A stretch of 45,625 bases of DNA from a virus, in the IMG/VR virus record IMGVR_UViG_3300046499_000264, positions 1-45,625 of that record. The stretch is one strand, 5' to 3'. A program made the position numbers and the translations under genes. Positions within the stretch are counted from its first letter, which is position 1, and each line of letters opens with the position of its first letter. The notes under the pieces were generated by a model. The model worked only from the letters and a program-made list of their open reading frames with translations, had not been told where the DNA came from and searched no databases. Below, piece after piece: positions 22,601 through 31,693 of the stretch.

Positions 22601-24380
22601 TGCCGACACCGATGAGGCACACAGCAAGATGGAAACCCTCATCAACAACCTGGTGCTGATTACCGGCTACCCCTACCAGGTGGTTCTGGATGCGCTGACC
22701 GACCCGGCCAGCGAGAAGTCCCAGGAAATCTACAAGCTCATCACCTCGATCACGGACCACACCTACGTGGCGCCGATTGATGCGGACACCTCTGCCGCTG
22801 AGGCCAACGTGCGCAACTTCGCCACGTTCGCCGGCCAGCAGCTCTCGGCTGTCCAGAGCGCCTTCAACCAGGTGGCTGCAACCGCGCCCACGTTTGCCAA
22901 GTACACCAAGAGCCTGTTCCCCGGCGTGCAGGGCGTGCAGGCGCCGCCGAGCATCGCGCTGCCCACCTCCAACGTCGCCGTCCGCCAGGTTGCCGCCCCG
23001 CCGAAGGTCAGCGCGCGCCCCTCCTTCGCGCCCCAGCTCGGGGGCATCGCTGACGGCTACAAGAAGGCTGCCGACGCGGCCCGGGGTGCCGGCAAGGCAG
23101 CAAAGCAGGCAGCCAAGGACATGGCTGACGGCATTGACGATGCGGTGAAGGCAGCCGAGGACTACGGCAACCGCCTGAAGACGGCGCTGATGTCGGCCTA
23201 CAACCAGCAGTACGGGCTGACCAAGGCCACCGATGATTACCACTCCGCGCTGAACGCCATCAACAAGAAGCGCGAGGATGAAATCAAGCAGGTTGAAGAC
23301 CTGCGCGACAAGGTGCGCCAGCTGAACGATGAGCGCAACAAGGAGCTCATCTCAGCCCACAAGGCCAAGATCGAGCAGGGCATCTCGATGAAGTACGGCG
23401 AGGTGGACCGTGCTGCCGACTACGGCCAGCAGGCCCAGGAGTCGCTGAACAACGCTGCCGCCAAGCAGAAGGAAATCGACGCCTCCACCAAGGAAGCGGC
23501 GACGGTTCAGGCCGGCATCGGCCTGCTCACCGGCTACTCGGACGCGGCCATCGCCAACCGCGAGGCTCTGCGCAACCTCGAAACCAAGATGATCGACATG
23601 GTGGGCGCCTACGCGGCGCAGGGCCACAGCGTCGATGAGGTCCGCCGGTACGCGCAGGGCCTGACGGCCCAGTACCAGACCGACGTGGGGCAGATGGGCC
23701 TCAACATGGCTGCCGTGGGCAACCTCCAGGGCAGCCTGGAACGCTACATCGGTGTCGTCAATGCCGTGCCCCGGACCAAGCCCACCGACGTGGAGCTGAA
23801 CGGCACCGAGGGCGCCATCCAGGAGGCTGCCGCCTACGGTGACGCGCTGGATCGGGCCACCCGGGACCGCGTGACCAACGTGGCGACCCGGGTGACCTAC
23901 GGTGTCCGCATCGACCCTGCCGGCGACAAGGTGGGCGATCAGCCTGTCTGGGAGTCCTACAACACCTCATCGGGCGCCTCCACCGGCATCAAGTTCTTCA
24001 ACGAGGGCGGTCTGGTCCCCGGCGATTCGCCGGCCAACCCCAAGCAGGACAACCTGCTGGCCAAGGTGGACGGCAAGGGCCTGGTGGGGATTCGCTCGCG
24101 CGAGTTCATCCAGCCCGAGCCCGCCGTGGACTACTACGGCCTGGACTTCATGGAGGCGATCCGCACGATGCGGCTGCCCAAGTTCAGCGCGGGCGGCTCG
24201 CCGTCCGGCGCGCGCGGCGGGGCAGGCGCGCTGCAGGACTCCGTGGTCGAGCTCGGCGCCGCCACGCTGGCGGCGATGGCCGAGATGCGTCAGGAAATCA
24301 AGCTGTTCACCGAGAACCGCGTCATCGCGGAGTCGGCCAACGCCGGCAACCGGCAACTTGCTGCAGAAGGGCAACGATAA
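19650..24380 (+). CDS. tape measure protein
   Basis: 1576 aa, the largest gene, starting at GTG 19650 after GGTGGTG. The N-terminus is a long Ala-rich coiled coil (LKALRSEAKVLGEQLKELDG, then many AA/AR/AE repeats). A conserved phage tail core follows (YDVGATYGVISAGLMAIPAA), with hydrophobic segments near residues 530-560 and 640-660 (AVGALAILAGGFLNA), then more helices and a C-terminal region with NEGGLVPGDSPAN. At about 1.5 angstrom per residue it predicts a tail near 235 nm, so a long flexible siphovirus tail. It acts as the ruler during tail assembly and may help DNA entry. The stop overlaps the next start. Confidence 0.93.
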   Translation: MAGAFDAKVEISTKDARDGLKALRSEAKVLGEQLKELDGIIKAGKQNVVLIAQQFTKLVATQRTAAAATKETAQADIAAARAAGIRNTADAKVGETLARKANQEAQAGRATAQGALATTRAAESDARRTATLDRQAAAARKAADAQTNMHDSMSNSRYLMYDVGATYGVISAGLMAIPAATAAVSAAYQKDFAQVIRVNEEFQASSQEATAMKDSLKDLAADMPVAFDDLTRITQLGAQMGVANDKLAAFTETTAKFVAVTGISADTGATLFGRMETSFTEDVKKFPDFFERVGAAIAYVGAKTVATDPEIAAMLNQIGPLGAAAGMSASEVTGLSAALASVRVRPELARGALTKVFANINRDVAEGSPRLEKYGKLLGISGDQAAKLWKTDSSKFFTDMIAGLNGTLQKNGELTTTLDDLGIKELRVSDALTKLAVGNDVLVKSMDYANQGFKEGTALNEMSKPVFETIVAHLTEMSNAWKNLGDTLGGGALAPLGLFVDLAKNVAVGLRSISENADGSITPIGRLLQALMAIATVTALFLGFKAAQAFVMAGMIGFQQAAARGMGGGLALGNQVRTLAQTMLIAKGATDQQSRALLEQVGATRALMIASTTTSAQLRSGAAGSFGVLATSTGRATGGIKGAASALLGMAGGPIGIAVGALAILAGGFLNAQIEAEQAGKSIADAMQQGADAGRRAVAESLNNRKVQLSITEGDIAFHKLGQSVTEVARSVGVNFNDIVDAVAGGTDTAEKFKAKMEELKGKAGFDKFKTDAYGWLGRVATEMANSESTAAKGLKDVAAAAPLAGKGVNDAAGEFDDASLDIDKMTDALKALNDEVFGTINSEAALQAALANIGEGLQKSQSYSPMSEGGRENIQNFQDALTKAREYYNQLKETDQLSAQEAAQGYADFVQGLVKEIRAYGGDTSYVEQLAEQTRAKFETIIGGKPVSVPVNVDTAAVATQAEQTVTALQTYFGSAAADFKIGADTDEAHSKMETLINNLVLITGYPYQVVLDALTDPASEKSQEIYKLITSITDHTYVAPIDADTSAAEANVRNFATFAGQQLSAVQSAFNQVAATAPTFAKYTKSLFPGVQGVQAPPSIALPTSNVAVRQVAAPPKVSARPSFAPQLGGIADGYKKAADAARGAGKAAKQAAKDMADGIDDAVKAAEDYGNRLKTALMSAYNQQYGLTKATDDYHSALNAINKKREDEIKQVEDLRDKVRQLNDERNKELISAHKAKIEQGISMKYGEVDRAADYGQQAQESLNNAAAKQKEIDASTKEAATVQAGIGLLTGYSDAAIANREALRNLETKMIDMVGAYAAQGHSVDEVRRYAQGLTAQYQTDVGQMGLNMAAVGNLQGSLERYIGVVNAVPRTKPTDVELNGTEGAIQEAAAYGDALDRATRDRVTNVATRVTYGVRIDPAGDKVGDQPVWESYNTSSGASTGIKFFNEGGLVPGDSPANPKQDNLLAKVDGKGLVGIRSREFIQPEPAVDYYGLDFMEAIRTMRLPKFSAGGSPSGARGGAGALQDSVVELGAATLAAMAEMRQEIKLFTENRVIAESANAGNRQLAAEGQR

Positions 24381-25207
24381 TGACCGTCAAGACCATGCTT
24401 TTCGGGCCGCTCGGAAGAATGCTGCCGATTCCCTACCCCGAGGCCGAGATGGGGTGGGACTTCAACCGCGACGTGGAGGAGACCGCCCTGCTCGACGGCG
24501 GGCGGCACGTCTACGAGGCGCCCACACCGTTCAAGCGGTACAAGCTGCAGTACAAAGGAGGGACCGCCGGCCTGCAGAACCTCGTGGACCTCTACAGCGG
24601 TGTCTATGGCAAGGGGCCGTACTACCTGATCGACTTCAACTTCAGCGCCGGCAACCTGCTCCCCACCCGCTGGGCCTCTGCCTACCTCCTCGGCTACGTC
24701 GCTGAGTCGTGGTGTGCCCCGCGCTGGGTTGCCGGCGGCGGGGCGCTGGCCGGGCAGAAGGTGGTCTTCACCAACCTCGGGCAGTTCCCGGACGCCGGCA
24801 TCTCCCAGGTGGTGGCCACGGTCCCCGGCCAGCCTGCCTACCTGCACCTGTGGGGCGCGCGGACGGGCGCCGCTGTCGTGCAGTCTTCGGTCCTGGACGT
24901 GGCCACCGGGGAGTGGAGCGAGCCCGTCAACCACGTCCCCTCGGACAGCCCCGGCCAGTCGGTCATCATCTCGGCAGCCGATGGCGCGGACAACCTCTAC
25001 ACGGCAATCCGGCTCCAGCTCGTGTGCCCTTCAGGCTCCACCCTGACGCTCGACCACATCAACCTCTCCACGGTCTCCGGCGACAACACGAGGAAGCCGG
25101 GACTCGGTGTTGGAGCTGTGTCATTTACTAGTTCTTTGGGCGGAAATATCGTAACAAAGAGGTTTGATAGAATTGGCCTATCGCTCGACCTCGTGGAAGT
25201 CGAATAG
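24380..25207 (+). CDS. distal tail / minor tail protein
   Basis: 275 aa, first gene after the tape measure, where Dit-type proteins lie. N-terminus MLFGPLGRMLPIPYPEAEMGWDF and PFKRYKLQYKGG resemble the N-terminal tube-like domain of actinophage minor tail proteins. The remainder (LHLWGARTGAAVVQSSVLDV, SPGQSVIISAADGADNLYTA) is a beta-sandwich, possibly carbohydrate-binding-like. ATG overlaps the tape measure stop. Its last 13 codons contain the promoter for the following genes. Confidence 0.72.
   Translation: MTVKTMLFGPLGRMLPIPYPEAEMGWDFNRDVEETALLDGGRHVYEAPTPFKRYKLQYKGGTAGLQNLVDLYSGVYGKGPYYLIDFNFSAGNLLPTRWASAYLLGYVAESWCAPRWVAGGGALAGQKVVFTNLGQFPDAGISQVVATVPGQPAYLHLWGARTGAAVVQSSVLDVATGEWSEPVNHVPSDSPGQSVIISAADGADNLYTAIRLQLVCPSGSTLTLDHINLSTVSGDNTRKPGLGVGAVSFTSSLGGNIVTKRFDRIGLSLDLVEVE
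25168..25173 (+). promoter_or_regulatory. promoter inside 3' end of distal tail gene
   Basis: GGTTTGATAGAATTGG with TAGAAT at 25168-25173. The expected start is near 25180. Downstream CTAT/ATAG and CGAC/GTCG pairs give a weak hairpin (25178-25206). It would drive the minor tail genes from 25226. Confidence 0.5.
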
Positions 25208-25225
25208 CTCAGGGAGAAGAAACAC

Positions 25226-25570
25226 ATGGCAGTTGCATCCATCTACGGAAAGAACAGCCTCGCGGCCAAGTACGCCACCGAGGCGCTTTTCGGGACCGTC
25301 TACACCACGGCCCCGGGTGCAACTGCCGGCACGGAGCCGACTGGGGGAACACCCGTCTTCGCGCGCAAGCCCCTGACGTGGAGCGCCCCGGCCAACGGCG
25401 TCATCACTGCCTCCGCAGTGTTCGACATCCCGGCTGGGACCACCATCGTGGGCACGGGCACGCACACCGCTGCCACGGGAGGCAGCTACGTCGATGGCAA
25501 GGCCGAGACGCCCGCCTCCTTCCCTGCCCAAGACACGGTGACGGTTACCTTCACGTTCTCCGAGGTCTGA
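25226..25570 (+). CDS. small minor tail / decoration protein
   Basis: 114 aa, beta-rich, Thr/Ala/Gly-rich. The pattern ARKPLTWSAPANGVITASAVFDIPAG... and YVDGKAETPASFPAQDTVTVTF is common in actinophage minor tail proteins with an immunoglobulin-like or jelly-roll fold. GGGAGAAG is its ribosome site. Likely a tail-tip component. It is close to the next gene (2 bp gap). Confidence 0.6.
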   Translation: MAVASIYGKNSLAAKYATEALFGTVYTTAPGATAGTEPTGGTPVFARKPLTWSAPANGVITASAVFDIPAGTTIVGTGTHTAATGGSYVDGKAETPASFPAQDTVTVTFTFSEV

Positions 25571-25572
25571 GC

Positions 25573-26241
25573 ATGGCCACCCTCCTACAGGACAACTTCG
25601 ACAGGGCCGACAGCACAACGGTTGTCGGCGCTCCGCAGATCGGTCCTACCCCTACTGTCCCCGTAGGGGTAGCAGGGATCAGCGGCAACAAGCTCTACGC
25701 CAGCACGATTCCGGCGAACGTCATCTACGATCTGGGCACCCCGAACGTGGAGCTGAGTTTCGTAGGGTCCACCATCACGGCGGCCATTGCGAGTATCTTC
25801 CTTGGCTACGCCAGCGCCACGGACAACTACCAGATCACCTTCCAGCAAGGCCAGTCAACGCAGTTGATCCGCAACCTGGTGGGCGGCTCGGCTGCGCTCG
25901 TGACCACATCCATCAAGACCCCCATCTCTGGCACCTCCGTGTGCCAGGCGCACTACAAGGATGGAATCATCCGAGCCTACGTGGACGGTGTACTGGTCCT
26001 GCGCTATGTCCTGGACGCCCCGATCACGGTCAACACACATGGCGTCCGCATCTCTACCAGCGGCGGCGGTCGGCTCGACAGCCTGCTCGGCACCGACGCT
26101 CCCACTGTCTCTGAGCCGATTCTGACCGGCACACGGCTGGAACAGAACAAGACCTTCATTCCGGCTGCACCCTTTGCTTCACCCAGCTTTGCCTACCTGG
26201 GCAGGGACACCAAACTTCAAGACATCTCTGAAGGAGCCTAA
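25573..26241 (+). CDS. minor tail protein with LamG/lectin-like domain
   Basis: 222 aa. Starts LLQDNFDRADSTTVVG, the opening of many phage proteins with a concanavalin/LamG-like sandwich, and carries ASIFLGYASATDNYQITFQQ and YKDGIIRAYVDGVLVLRY, strands typical of that fold. It may bind cell-surface glycan. The true start is ATG 25573, three bases after the previous stop; the open frame further upstream is shadow. The gene belongs to the tail-tip cluster. Confidence 0.65.
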   Translation: MATLLQDNFDRADSTTVVGAPQIGPTPTVPVGVAGISGNKLYASTIPANVIYDLGTPNVELSFVGSTITAAIASIFLGYASATDNYQITFQQGQSTQLIRNLVGGSAALVTTSIKTPISGTSVCQAHYKDGIIRAYVDGVLVLRYVLDAPITVNTHGVRISTSGGGRLDSLLGTDAPTVSEPILTGTRLEQNKTFIPAAPFASPSFAYLGRDTKLQDISEGA

Positions 26242-26243
26242 CC

Positions 26244-27392
26244 GTGGCCATCACTTACGCGGAATTTGACACTACCCCTGCAGGGCTCATTGCTGCTCTG
26301 AAGACCCAGATCCTTGCCAACGCGCACTGGACTGATCTTGGCGTGACTGTGGCCACCACAACCAACTCTGTGGCCACCACCGCTGCGGGCAACACGGCGA
26401 CTCTGACCAGCGCTACCGGCTTCACGGTCGGTCAGTGGATCACGGTCAACCCCGGCGCCTCTGAGGTCTACCGCCAGATCACCGCAGTTGCCGGCAGCGT
26501 CATCACCATTTCCGGCACCTGGGGCTCCATCTTCGCCATCGGCACCACGTTCAAGACTCGTGGCACCGTGCTCAAAAGCACCACGGACAACGGTACTGAC
26601 CTGATCCTCGACCTCGAAGGCGATCTGGGCAGCCAGTACCTCAACGTCATTGCCTACCGGCAGTACACCGGCACGGCTCCCGGCGGCTGGACCGATGCAA
26701 AGCCCAGCTGGATTTTCTGGAAGGCCGCATCGGGCGCACTCAACGCCCCGATCCACGTCACCCTCAGCGTCGGCAAGAACCACCTCTTTGTCGCCATCGA
26801 AGGTCCCCGTGCCAATGAGACCGGCGCAACGTCCCCCATCTACGGCTCGCTGAAGAACTACTTCGCCCTCTCCGAGCTGACCAAGTACCACGCTGGTGAC
26901 ACGGTGACCAACCCTGCCATCTCCATCGGTGCGCCTACCGCCGCCGTCACCTCGACGGTGAACAACGGTGGCCACCAGGTAGCAATCAGCCGTGACGCGG
27001 CCAACACCGTGTCTTGGGGCGTCGGACGCCTTGCGTCTCTGGACTGGCCCACGGTCGGCGCGACTGACGTGGTGAGCATGAACCGCCAGTGCAGCATCGA
27101 CGGCAACGTGTACCTGCTGCCCTACGTCATGTTCAGCGAGACTGAAGGCATCCGTGGCCGGCTGACCAACTTCTTCTTCGCCAACACCAACGCGCCTACG
27201 CCGGCCACGGACTACCCGGACCCCATCGGCACGCGCATCACCTACAACGGCATTGTCTACAAGCTGGTTGCCCTGAACAAGGGTGACGGCTCTGTGGCTG
27301 CCTGGGGTCCGTTCGGCGCTGTTGCCAACGGCTCTGCAGGTCTTCAAATGCGCTCCATCATCCTTGCTGTTCCTTACGCCGTAGCCGTCTAA
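26244..27392 (+). CDS. minor tail protein
   Basis: 382 aa, starting at GTG 26244 with GAAGGAGCC upstream. It is beta-rich and Thr-rich at the N-terminus (NSVATTAAGNTATLTSATGF), a stretch that looks like a short structural repeat around a GFTVGQWITVNPGASEVYRQI element, followed by a globular C-terminal half (VHVTL-, FVAIEGPRANETG-like). I place it among tail-tip structural proteins by position and composition. No enzymatic motif seen. Confidence 0.6.
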   Translation: MAITYAEFDTTPAGLIAALKTQILANAHWTDLGVTVATTTNSVATTAAGNTATLTSATGFTVGQWITVNPGASEVYRQITAVAGSVITISGTWGSIFAIGTTFKTRGTVLKSTTDNGTDLILDLEGDLGSQYLNVIAYRQYTGTAPGGWTDAKPSWIFWKAASGALNAPIHVTLSVGKNHLFVAIEGPRANETGATSPIYGSLKNYFALSELTKYHAGDTVTNPAISIGAPTAAVTSTVNNGGHQVAISRDAANTVSWGVGRLASLDWPTVGATDVVSMNRQCSIDGNVYLLPYVMFSETEGIRGRLTNFFFANTNAPTPATDYPDPIGTRITYNGIVYKLVALNKGDGSVAAWGPFGAVANGSAGLQMRSIILAVPYAVAV

Positions 27393-27395
27393 GCC

Positions 27396-30300
27396 ATGGC
27401 TCCGTGGGCCGGAGGCTCCGCTGTCATCCCGGCAGCGGAGAAGTGGCAGGTAAAGGGCGGTGGCTTCTACAGCACCTTCAGCGGTGTGGGCACCCTGTCC
27501 ACTCAGCTGGACTACATCAAGCGCATTCTCAGCAACTACAGCGGCACCGGCACCCTGGACACGGTGCTCACCTACACCCCCGGCACCTTTGTGCTGGACT
27601 TCTCGGCGGACTCGTTGGGCAGCGCCACGGACTACACCGCCGCCAGCGGGCGTGTCCAGCTCAGCACTGACATTCCCGACCCGGCGTTCTACCCCGGCAT
27701 CACCAATTCGCTCAAATGGGTAGACAGCCGCACCAACAGTGACAACGTTCCGGTGTCCATCCCGGTCACGGTTGGGCCGGAAGGCGGCTCCCTCAGCTTC
27801 ATGTTCAAGGTCAGCTCGGAATCAGGCTATGACGGCCTGCGCTTCCGCATGGACGGGGTAACCCAGACCTCGCCCTGGACAGGCGAGTATGGCTGGAACG
27901 AATTTGGCATGAGCCTGCCGGCGGGCGACCACGTACTGACGTGGGAGTTCTTTCACGACAGCAGCGGTTGGACTGGGCAGAACGCTGCATGGCTCGCCAA
28001 GATCACGGCCACCAACATTCTCCGGCGCCCGTCCGCCGCTACCGGCAACGGCAAGCGGCCAGCGATCTTCAACCTCGAAGACGGGGCCGTCCCTGCTGTC
28101 CTCAGCTCCGCGACGTGGACCAACAGCACCGATGCGCCGATCACCGGCACTCGCTCCATGCGGACGCCTGCGCTCACGGAAGCCGACAGCGGCAACTACG
28201 ACCTGGTGATTGACACCAGCTCCCTGCCGGTGGCCGGCGTGGTGGGCTTTGACCTGAAGTGGCAGGCCACTGGCGGGGATACTGTCTCCATCCTCTCCGG
28301 TGGCACCCAGGTCTGGGGCAACCAGATTGCGGGCGGCAACTCGGGCTCACAGCGGTTTGACTTTGTGGTGGCTCCCACCACGGACACGCTGACGGTTCGC
28401 TTCGCCAAGAACTTCGGCCCCGCTGACCAGGCCGTGTGGGTGGACAACCTCTCCATTGCCTACATGGCCGAGCCTGTTGTCATCAACTCGGCCTTTTCCG
28501 GCGAGGGCACGCTGTCCACCGCGTTCGGCGCATCCGGCCCGGACACCATTGACTCGGACTTCAGCGGCGAAGGCACCCTCACCACCCACTTCTCCACCCG
28601 GAAGATCGTCTCGGACTTCTCCGGGGAGGGTGTGCTGTACGCCGAGCTGGGCTACGTCGTCAAGCCGGCGGAACTGGGCACCACCCCCCTCGGGAGGCTG
28701 GCCAGCTTCACGGTATCCACCTCAGCCGTGCCGCTGAACCCCTCCGAGGGCTCCGGCGCTGCCCCGAGCGTCAACGCGGGGTACATCAAGGGCCTTGACC
28801 CCGAGTTCGCGCTGGGCGAGACCAACGTGCTCTCCCACGGCGCTGTCGGCACCTACGAGGGCGAGATTGTCCGGCTGTCCCTGCCCCAGGGCTCGGACGT
28901 TGCCACCATCGCCCAGGACACCGCGCTGACCCTGCTGAACAACGAGCTGCACCTGTTCCCCTTCATCGACGCTGCCCCCAGCAAGTGGACGGCGGCTCGG
29001 GCCATCGACTACTGGAGCCAGCAGTGCGGCCTGTTCTACGACAAGGTGCCCGGTGACTGCATCGCCTACGCCTCCGGCTTTGGCCACGCCGACTCCTACG
29101 GCGCGCAGACCTCGGCCCGGTTCTACGAGAAGGTGGCCGGCGATCCCACGAGCACGGTTGTCCTGAATGACCGTTCCGTGAAAACCCTCGGTTCCGCTAC
29201 CACCGGAACCACGGCATTCCACGAACTGCCCGAGGGCAGGGTGGCTGTCAGTGTGCCCAGGAACCGCAGACTCGTGGCCAGCATCGGCTTCGGTCTCCGA
29301 GGCGCCGGGCGCGCGGCCAGCGTCTCCTGGAACATGGTGGATGACAAGCGGGGCGCCCACAGCCTCAGCATCTCGGCCACCTCGGACGGCCTCATCACCG
29401 CAGCCATCGGTGGTGTGCCGGCAGACTCTGTGACGGTTCCGTCCGGCGCCGACTACCGCGTGACATTCTCCATCGAGCGGCTGTCTTCCACCGCCGTCGT
29501 GGCCAAGCTGACCGTCCACACCGATGACCTGGACGGCAGCGGCGAGCTGGAGTACGCCGGCATGTCCCAGGTGGCCACGTATGCGCTGCCTAGCGTGATG
29601 TACCTGACCTCGATCAAGCACGCGGCTGCCGGCGGCTCCGGCACACAGATGCTCCGCTGGGGGACGTACCTCACCGTGGCCAAGGGCCACCCTGCCGGCG
29701 TTCCGGCTGTCCAGAAGTCGCTCTCCCAGACGGGCAGGGCGTTCGGCTTTGTCTCCGGCTTCCAGGGCAACGTCTGGTCACTGCTGAACGAATACTGCGC
29801 CATCACCCGGCAGGACATCCGGTTCCTGGACTCCAAGCTGCTGGTCACCCCGCGCATCGCGGGGCTCTCGGCACCGAGGGGCAACTTCAGCGGCTTCAGC
29901 CGGGATTCCGAGCGCCGCGAGAAGTACAAGCAGGTGGCAGTGGTCAACAAGCAGTCCCGCGCTGTCACGGACAACACCGCCGTGCTCTGGCGCGCTGACT
30001 CGGTGTACCAGGTTGCCGCGCGCGAGGTGTTCGAGACCACGGTGCAGACCGGCCACTCGATCCTGAATGTGGTCCAGCCTGTGGCCGTCAACGGCATCTC
30101 GCCCTTCCCCTACAAGAAGGGCTGGGGCCAGTACGTGGTGACCGGCGCTGACGGCTACATCATCGCCCCGCAGTGGTGGAAGGACAACGGCGGCAAGGTC
30201 GAGGTCTCGCTGACCGGGGTGGAGGGGGAAATCGCCATCAAGATCACCGCTCCTGACCTCGACACGGTGCGCGCTCCGTACCGCATCTCGGAGGGCGAGG

Positions 30301-30779
30301 CCGACCGTCCGGCGCTCTACATCTCCGGCTCGGGCATCCTGAATGATCCGGTGGAAGTCCACGTCGGCACCGGGGCCAAGAACGCCCGCGAGGGGTTCGA
30401 CAACGTGTTCGAGTCGCCCTTCATCGCCGGCCCCATGGAGACCTACGACACCGCTGCCGCCATGGCAGCCGAGTACAGCGCCTCCAAGGCCGATGTGAGC
30501 TTCGAGCTGCCGAACGACTTCTACACGCCCAGCCGGTTCGGCCAGTTCCCTGCAGGCACCCGGTTCACGGACGGGAAGCGGAACTACCGCATCACCTCGG
30601 CCTCGCAGACGCACTCCAAGGTCTCCGGCAGCGCGGTGCCCCACACCACCATCGGGGACTACGTGGCGAGCTACCCGCCGGGGGCCACCATCGCTGACGA
30701 AAAGAAGCGCCACTTTGGCCGGACCATCCGGCAGTTCAACATCCAGCCGCTAAGGGGTAACAATGCCGAAACCGCATAA
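27396..30779 (+). CDS. large minor tail protein, probable tip/receptor-binding component
   Basis: 1127 aa. N-terminal region has two copies of a (F/Y)SGxGTLxT motif (near residues 28 and 48) and three more near 367-410 (FSGEGTLST, FSGEGTLTT, FSGEGVLY). Between them lie two galactose-binding/CBM-like beta-sandwich segments (SLSFMFKVSSESGYDGLRF; GVVGFDLKWQATGGDTVSI). From about 430 the protein continues as a long tail-tip module. Such proteins form the central tip or side fibres and contact the host envelope. The start ATG 27396 lies 3 bp after the previous stop; the ribosome site is weak. Its end overlaps the next gene. Confidence 0.7.
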   Translation: MAPWAGGSAVIPAAEKWQVKGGGFYSTFSGVGTLSTQLDYIKRILSNYSGTGTLDTVLTYTPGTFVLDFSADSLGSATDYTAASGRVQLSTDIPDPAFYPGITNSLKWVDSRTNSDNVPVSIPVTVGPEGGSLSFMFKVSSESGYDGLRFRMDGVTQTSPWTGEYGWNEFGMSLPAGDHVLTWEFFHDSSGWTGQNAAWLAKITATNILRRPSAATGNGKRPAIFNLEDGAVPAVLSSATWTNSTDAPITGTRSMRTPALTEADSGNYDLVIDTSSLPVAGVVGFDLKWQATGGDTVSILSGGTQVWGNQIAGGNSGSQRFDFVVAPTTDTLTVRFAKNFGPADQAVWVDNLSIAYMAEPVVINSAFSGEGTLSTAFGASGPDTIDSDFSGEGTLTTHFSTRKIVSDFSGEGVLYAELGYVVKPAELGTTPLGRLASFTVSTSAVPLNPSEGSGAAPSVNAGYIKGLDPEFALGETNVLSHGAVGTYEGEIVRLSLPQGSDVATIAQDTALTLLNNELHLFPFIDAAPSKWTAARAIDYWSQQCGLFYDKVPGDCIAYASGFGHADSYGAQTSARFYEKVAGDPTSTVVLNDRSVKTLGSATTGTTAFHELPEGRVAVSVPRNRRLVASIGFGLRGAGRAASVSWNMVDDKRGAHSLSISATSDGLITAAIGGVPADSVTVPSGADYRVTFSIERLSSTAVVAKLTVHTDDLDGSGELEYAGMSQVATYALPSVMYLTSIKHAAAGGSGTQMLRWGTYLTVAKGHPAGVPAVQKSLSQTGRAFGFVSGFQGNVWSLLNEYCAITRQDIRFLDSKLLVTPRIAGLSAPRGNFSGFSRDSERREKYKQVAVVNKQSRAVTDNTAVLWRADSVYQVAAREVFETTVQTGHSILNVVQPVAVNGISPFPYKKGWGQYVVTGADGYIIAPQWWKDNGGKVEVSLTGVEGEIAIKITAPDLDTVRAPYRISEGEADRPALYISGSGILNDPVEVHVGTGAKNAREGFDNVFESPFIAGPMETYDTAAAMAAEYSASKADVSFELPNDFYTPSRFGQFPAGTRFTDGKRNYRITSASQTHSKVSGSAVPHTTIGDYVASYPPGATIADEKKRHFGRTIRQFNIQPLRGNNAETA

Positions 30780-31680
30780 GGACTTGCCGGGAGGCTCACA
30801 GGCGTGGGCCGCTGAGGTGGATGCCCTCATCGAGGAGAACAAGCAGCTGCGCGAGGTGGTCAGGCAGCTCGCCGCCAACGCCGGGATTGACTTCGCCAAC
30901 CCCAAGCGGGGCATCAACACCGGGGCCACGCCCAGCGTGAAGAACCCCGTTGCCCAGAAGCTCTCCTCCCTGGCGGACGTGGGCACCTACAACGTGCTCG
31001 ACGGCCAGGTGCTGGGCTGGAGCCAGGCCGGCCAGCAGTGGCTGCCCATCGAGCCTCCGCAGTCCGGCATCGCGTGGGAGCTTGCCACGGAGGAAGAACA
31101 CCTCTACGGCGACCTCGACAACGACTCGGACTACTACGGCACGCAGGTCATCGGCAAGCGCGATCCGTACCCGCCGGGAGTGGACTACACCACGGGCGGG
31201 ACCGGCGACGGCTACGGGCTGGTGGGGACCAGCACCAGCTCTGCCTTCCTCCACGGCGCACAGCGGTTCTGGGGTGGCCCTACGCGGGCGCACGGCTACG
31301 TGGTGGCCGAGCCCTACTACTGCAAGATGGGCAACGTCTGGATCAACGAGGAGACCGGCAACTGGGAGCAGTGGTGCGAGGTAGGCCTTGACCGCGACCG
31401 CCTGTACCTCCAGACGCCTATGGGCGGACTCACTGATGACGGCACCCCGGCGCGCGACGGCTCAGTGGCCATCAAGACCAACTGGTTCTACGCGCCGCAG
31501 GTCAACGGTGTCATGGACTCCTACTGGCACATCAACTACCCCAAGCGCCCGGTGGCTGACGGCTACACACCTATGGCCGGCGCGCACGTCTACGACATGA
31601 CGCTCAAAAAGCCCATCTGGTGGAACGGCACCGCGTGGGTGGACGCAATGGGCAACGACATTCCAGCAGCGACTTACTAA
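30763..31680 (+). CDS. minor tail protein with N-terminal coiled coil
   Basis: 305 aa. Starts at ATG 30763 inside the preceding gene, after AAGGGGTAAC. Residues about 15-45 form a coiled coil (VDALIEENKQLREVVRQLA), suited to trimerisation of a fibre-like protein. The rest is Gly/Tyr/Trp-rich (DYTTGGTGDGYGLVG, GNVWINEETGNWEQWCEV), ending KKPIWWNGTAWVDAMGND, a sequence style common at the ends of phage tail spikes. Likely a tail-tip appendage. Confidence 0.65.
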   Translation: MPKPHKDLPGGSQAWAAEVDALIEENKQLREVVRQLAANAGIDFANPKRGINTGATPSVKNPVAQKLSSLADVGTYNVLDGQVLGWSQAGQQWLPIEPPQSGIAWELATEEEHLYGDLDNDSDYYGTQVIGKRDPYPPGVDYTTGGTGDGYGLVGTSTSSAFLHGAQRFWGGPTRAHGYVVAEPYYCKMGNVWINEETGNWEQWCEVGLDRDRLYLQTPMGGLTDDGTPARDGSVAIKTNWFYAPQVNGVMDSYWHINYPKRPVADGYTPMAGAHVYDMTLKKPIWWNGTAWVDAMGNDIPAATY

Positions 31681-31693
31681 GAAGGGCACCACA

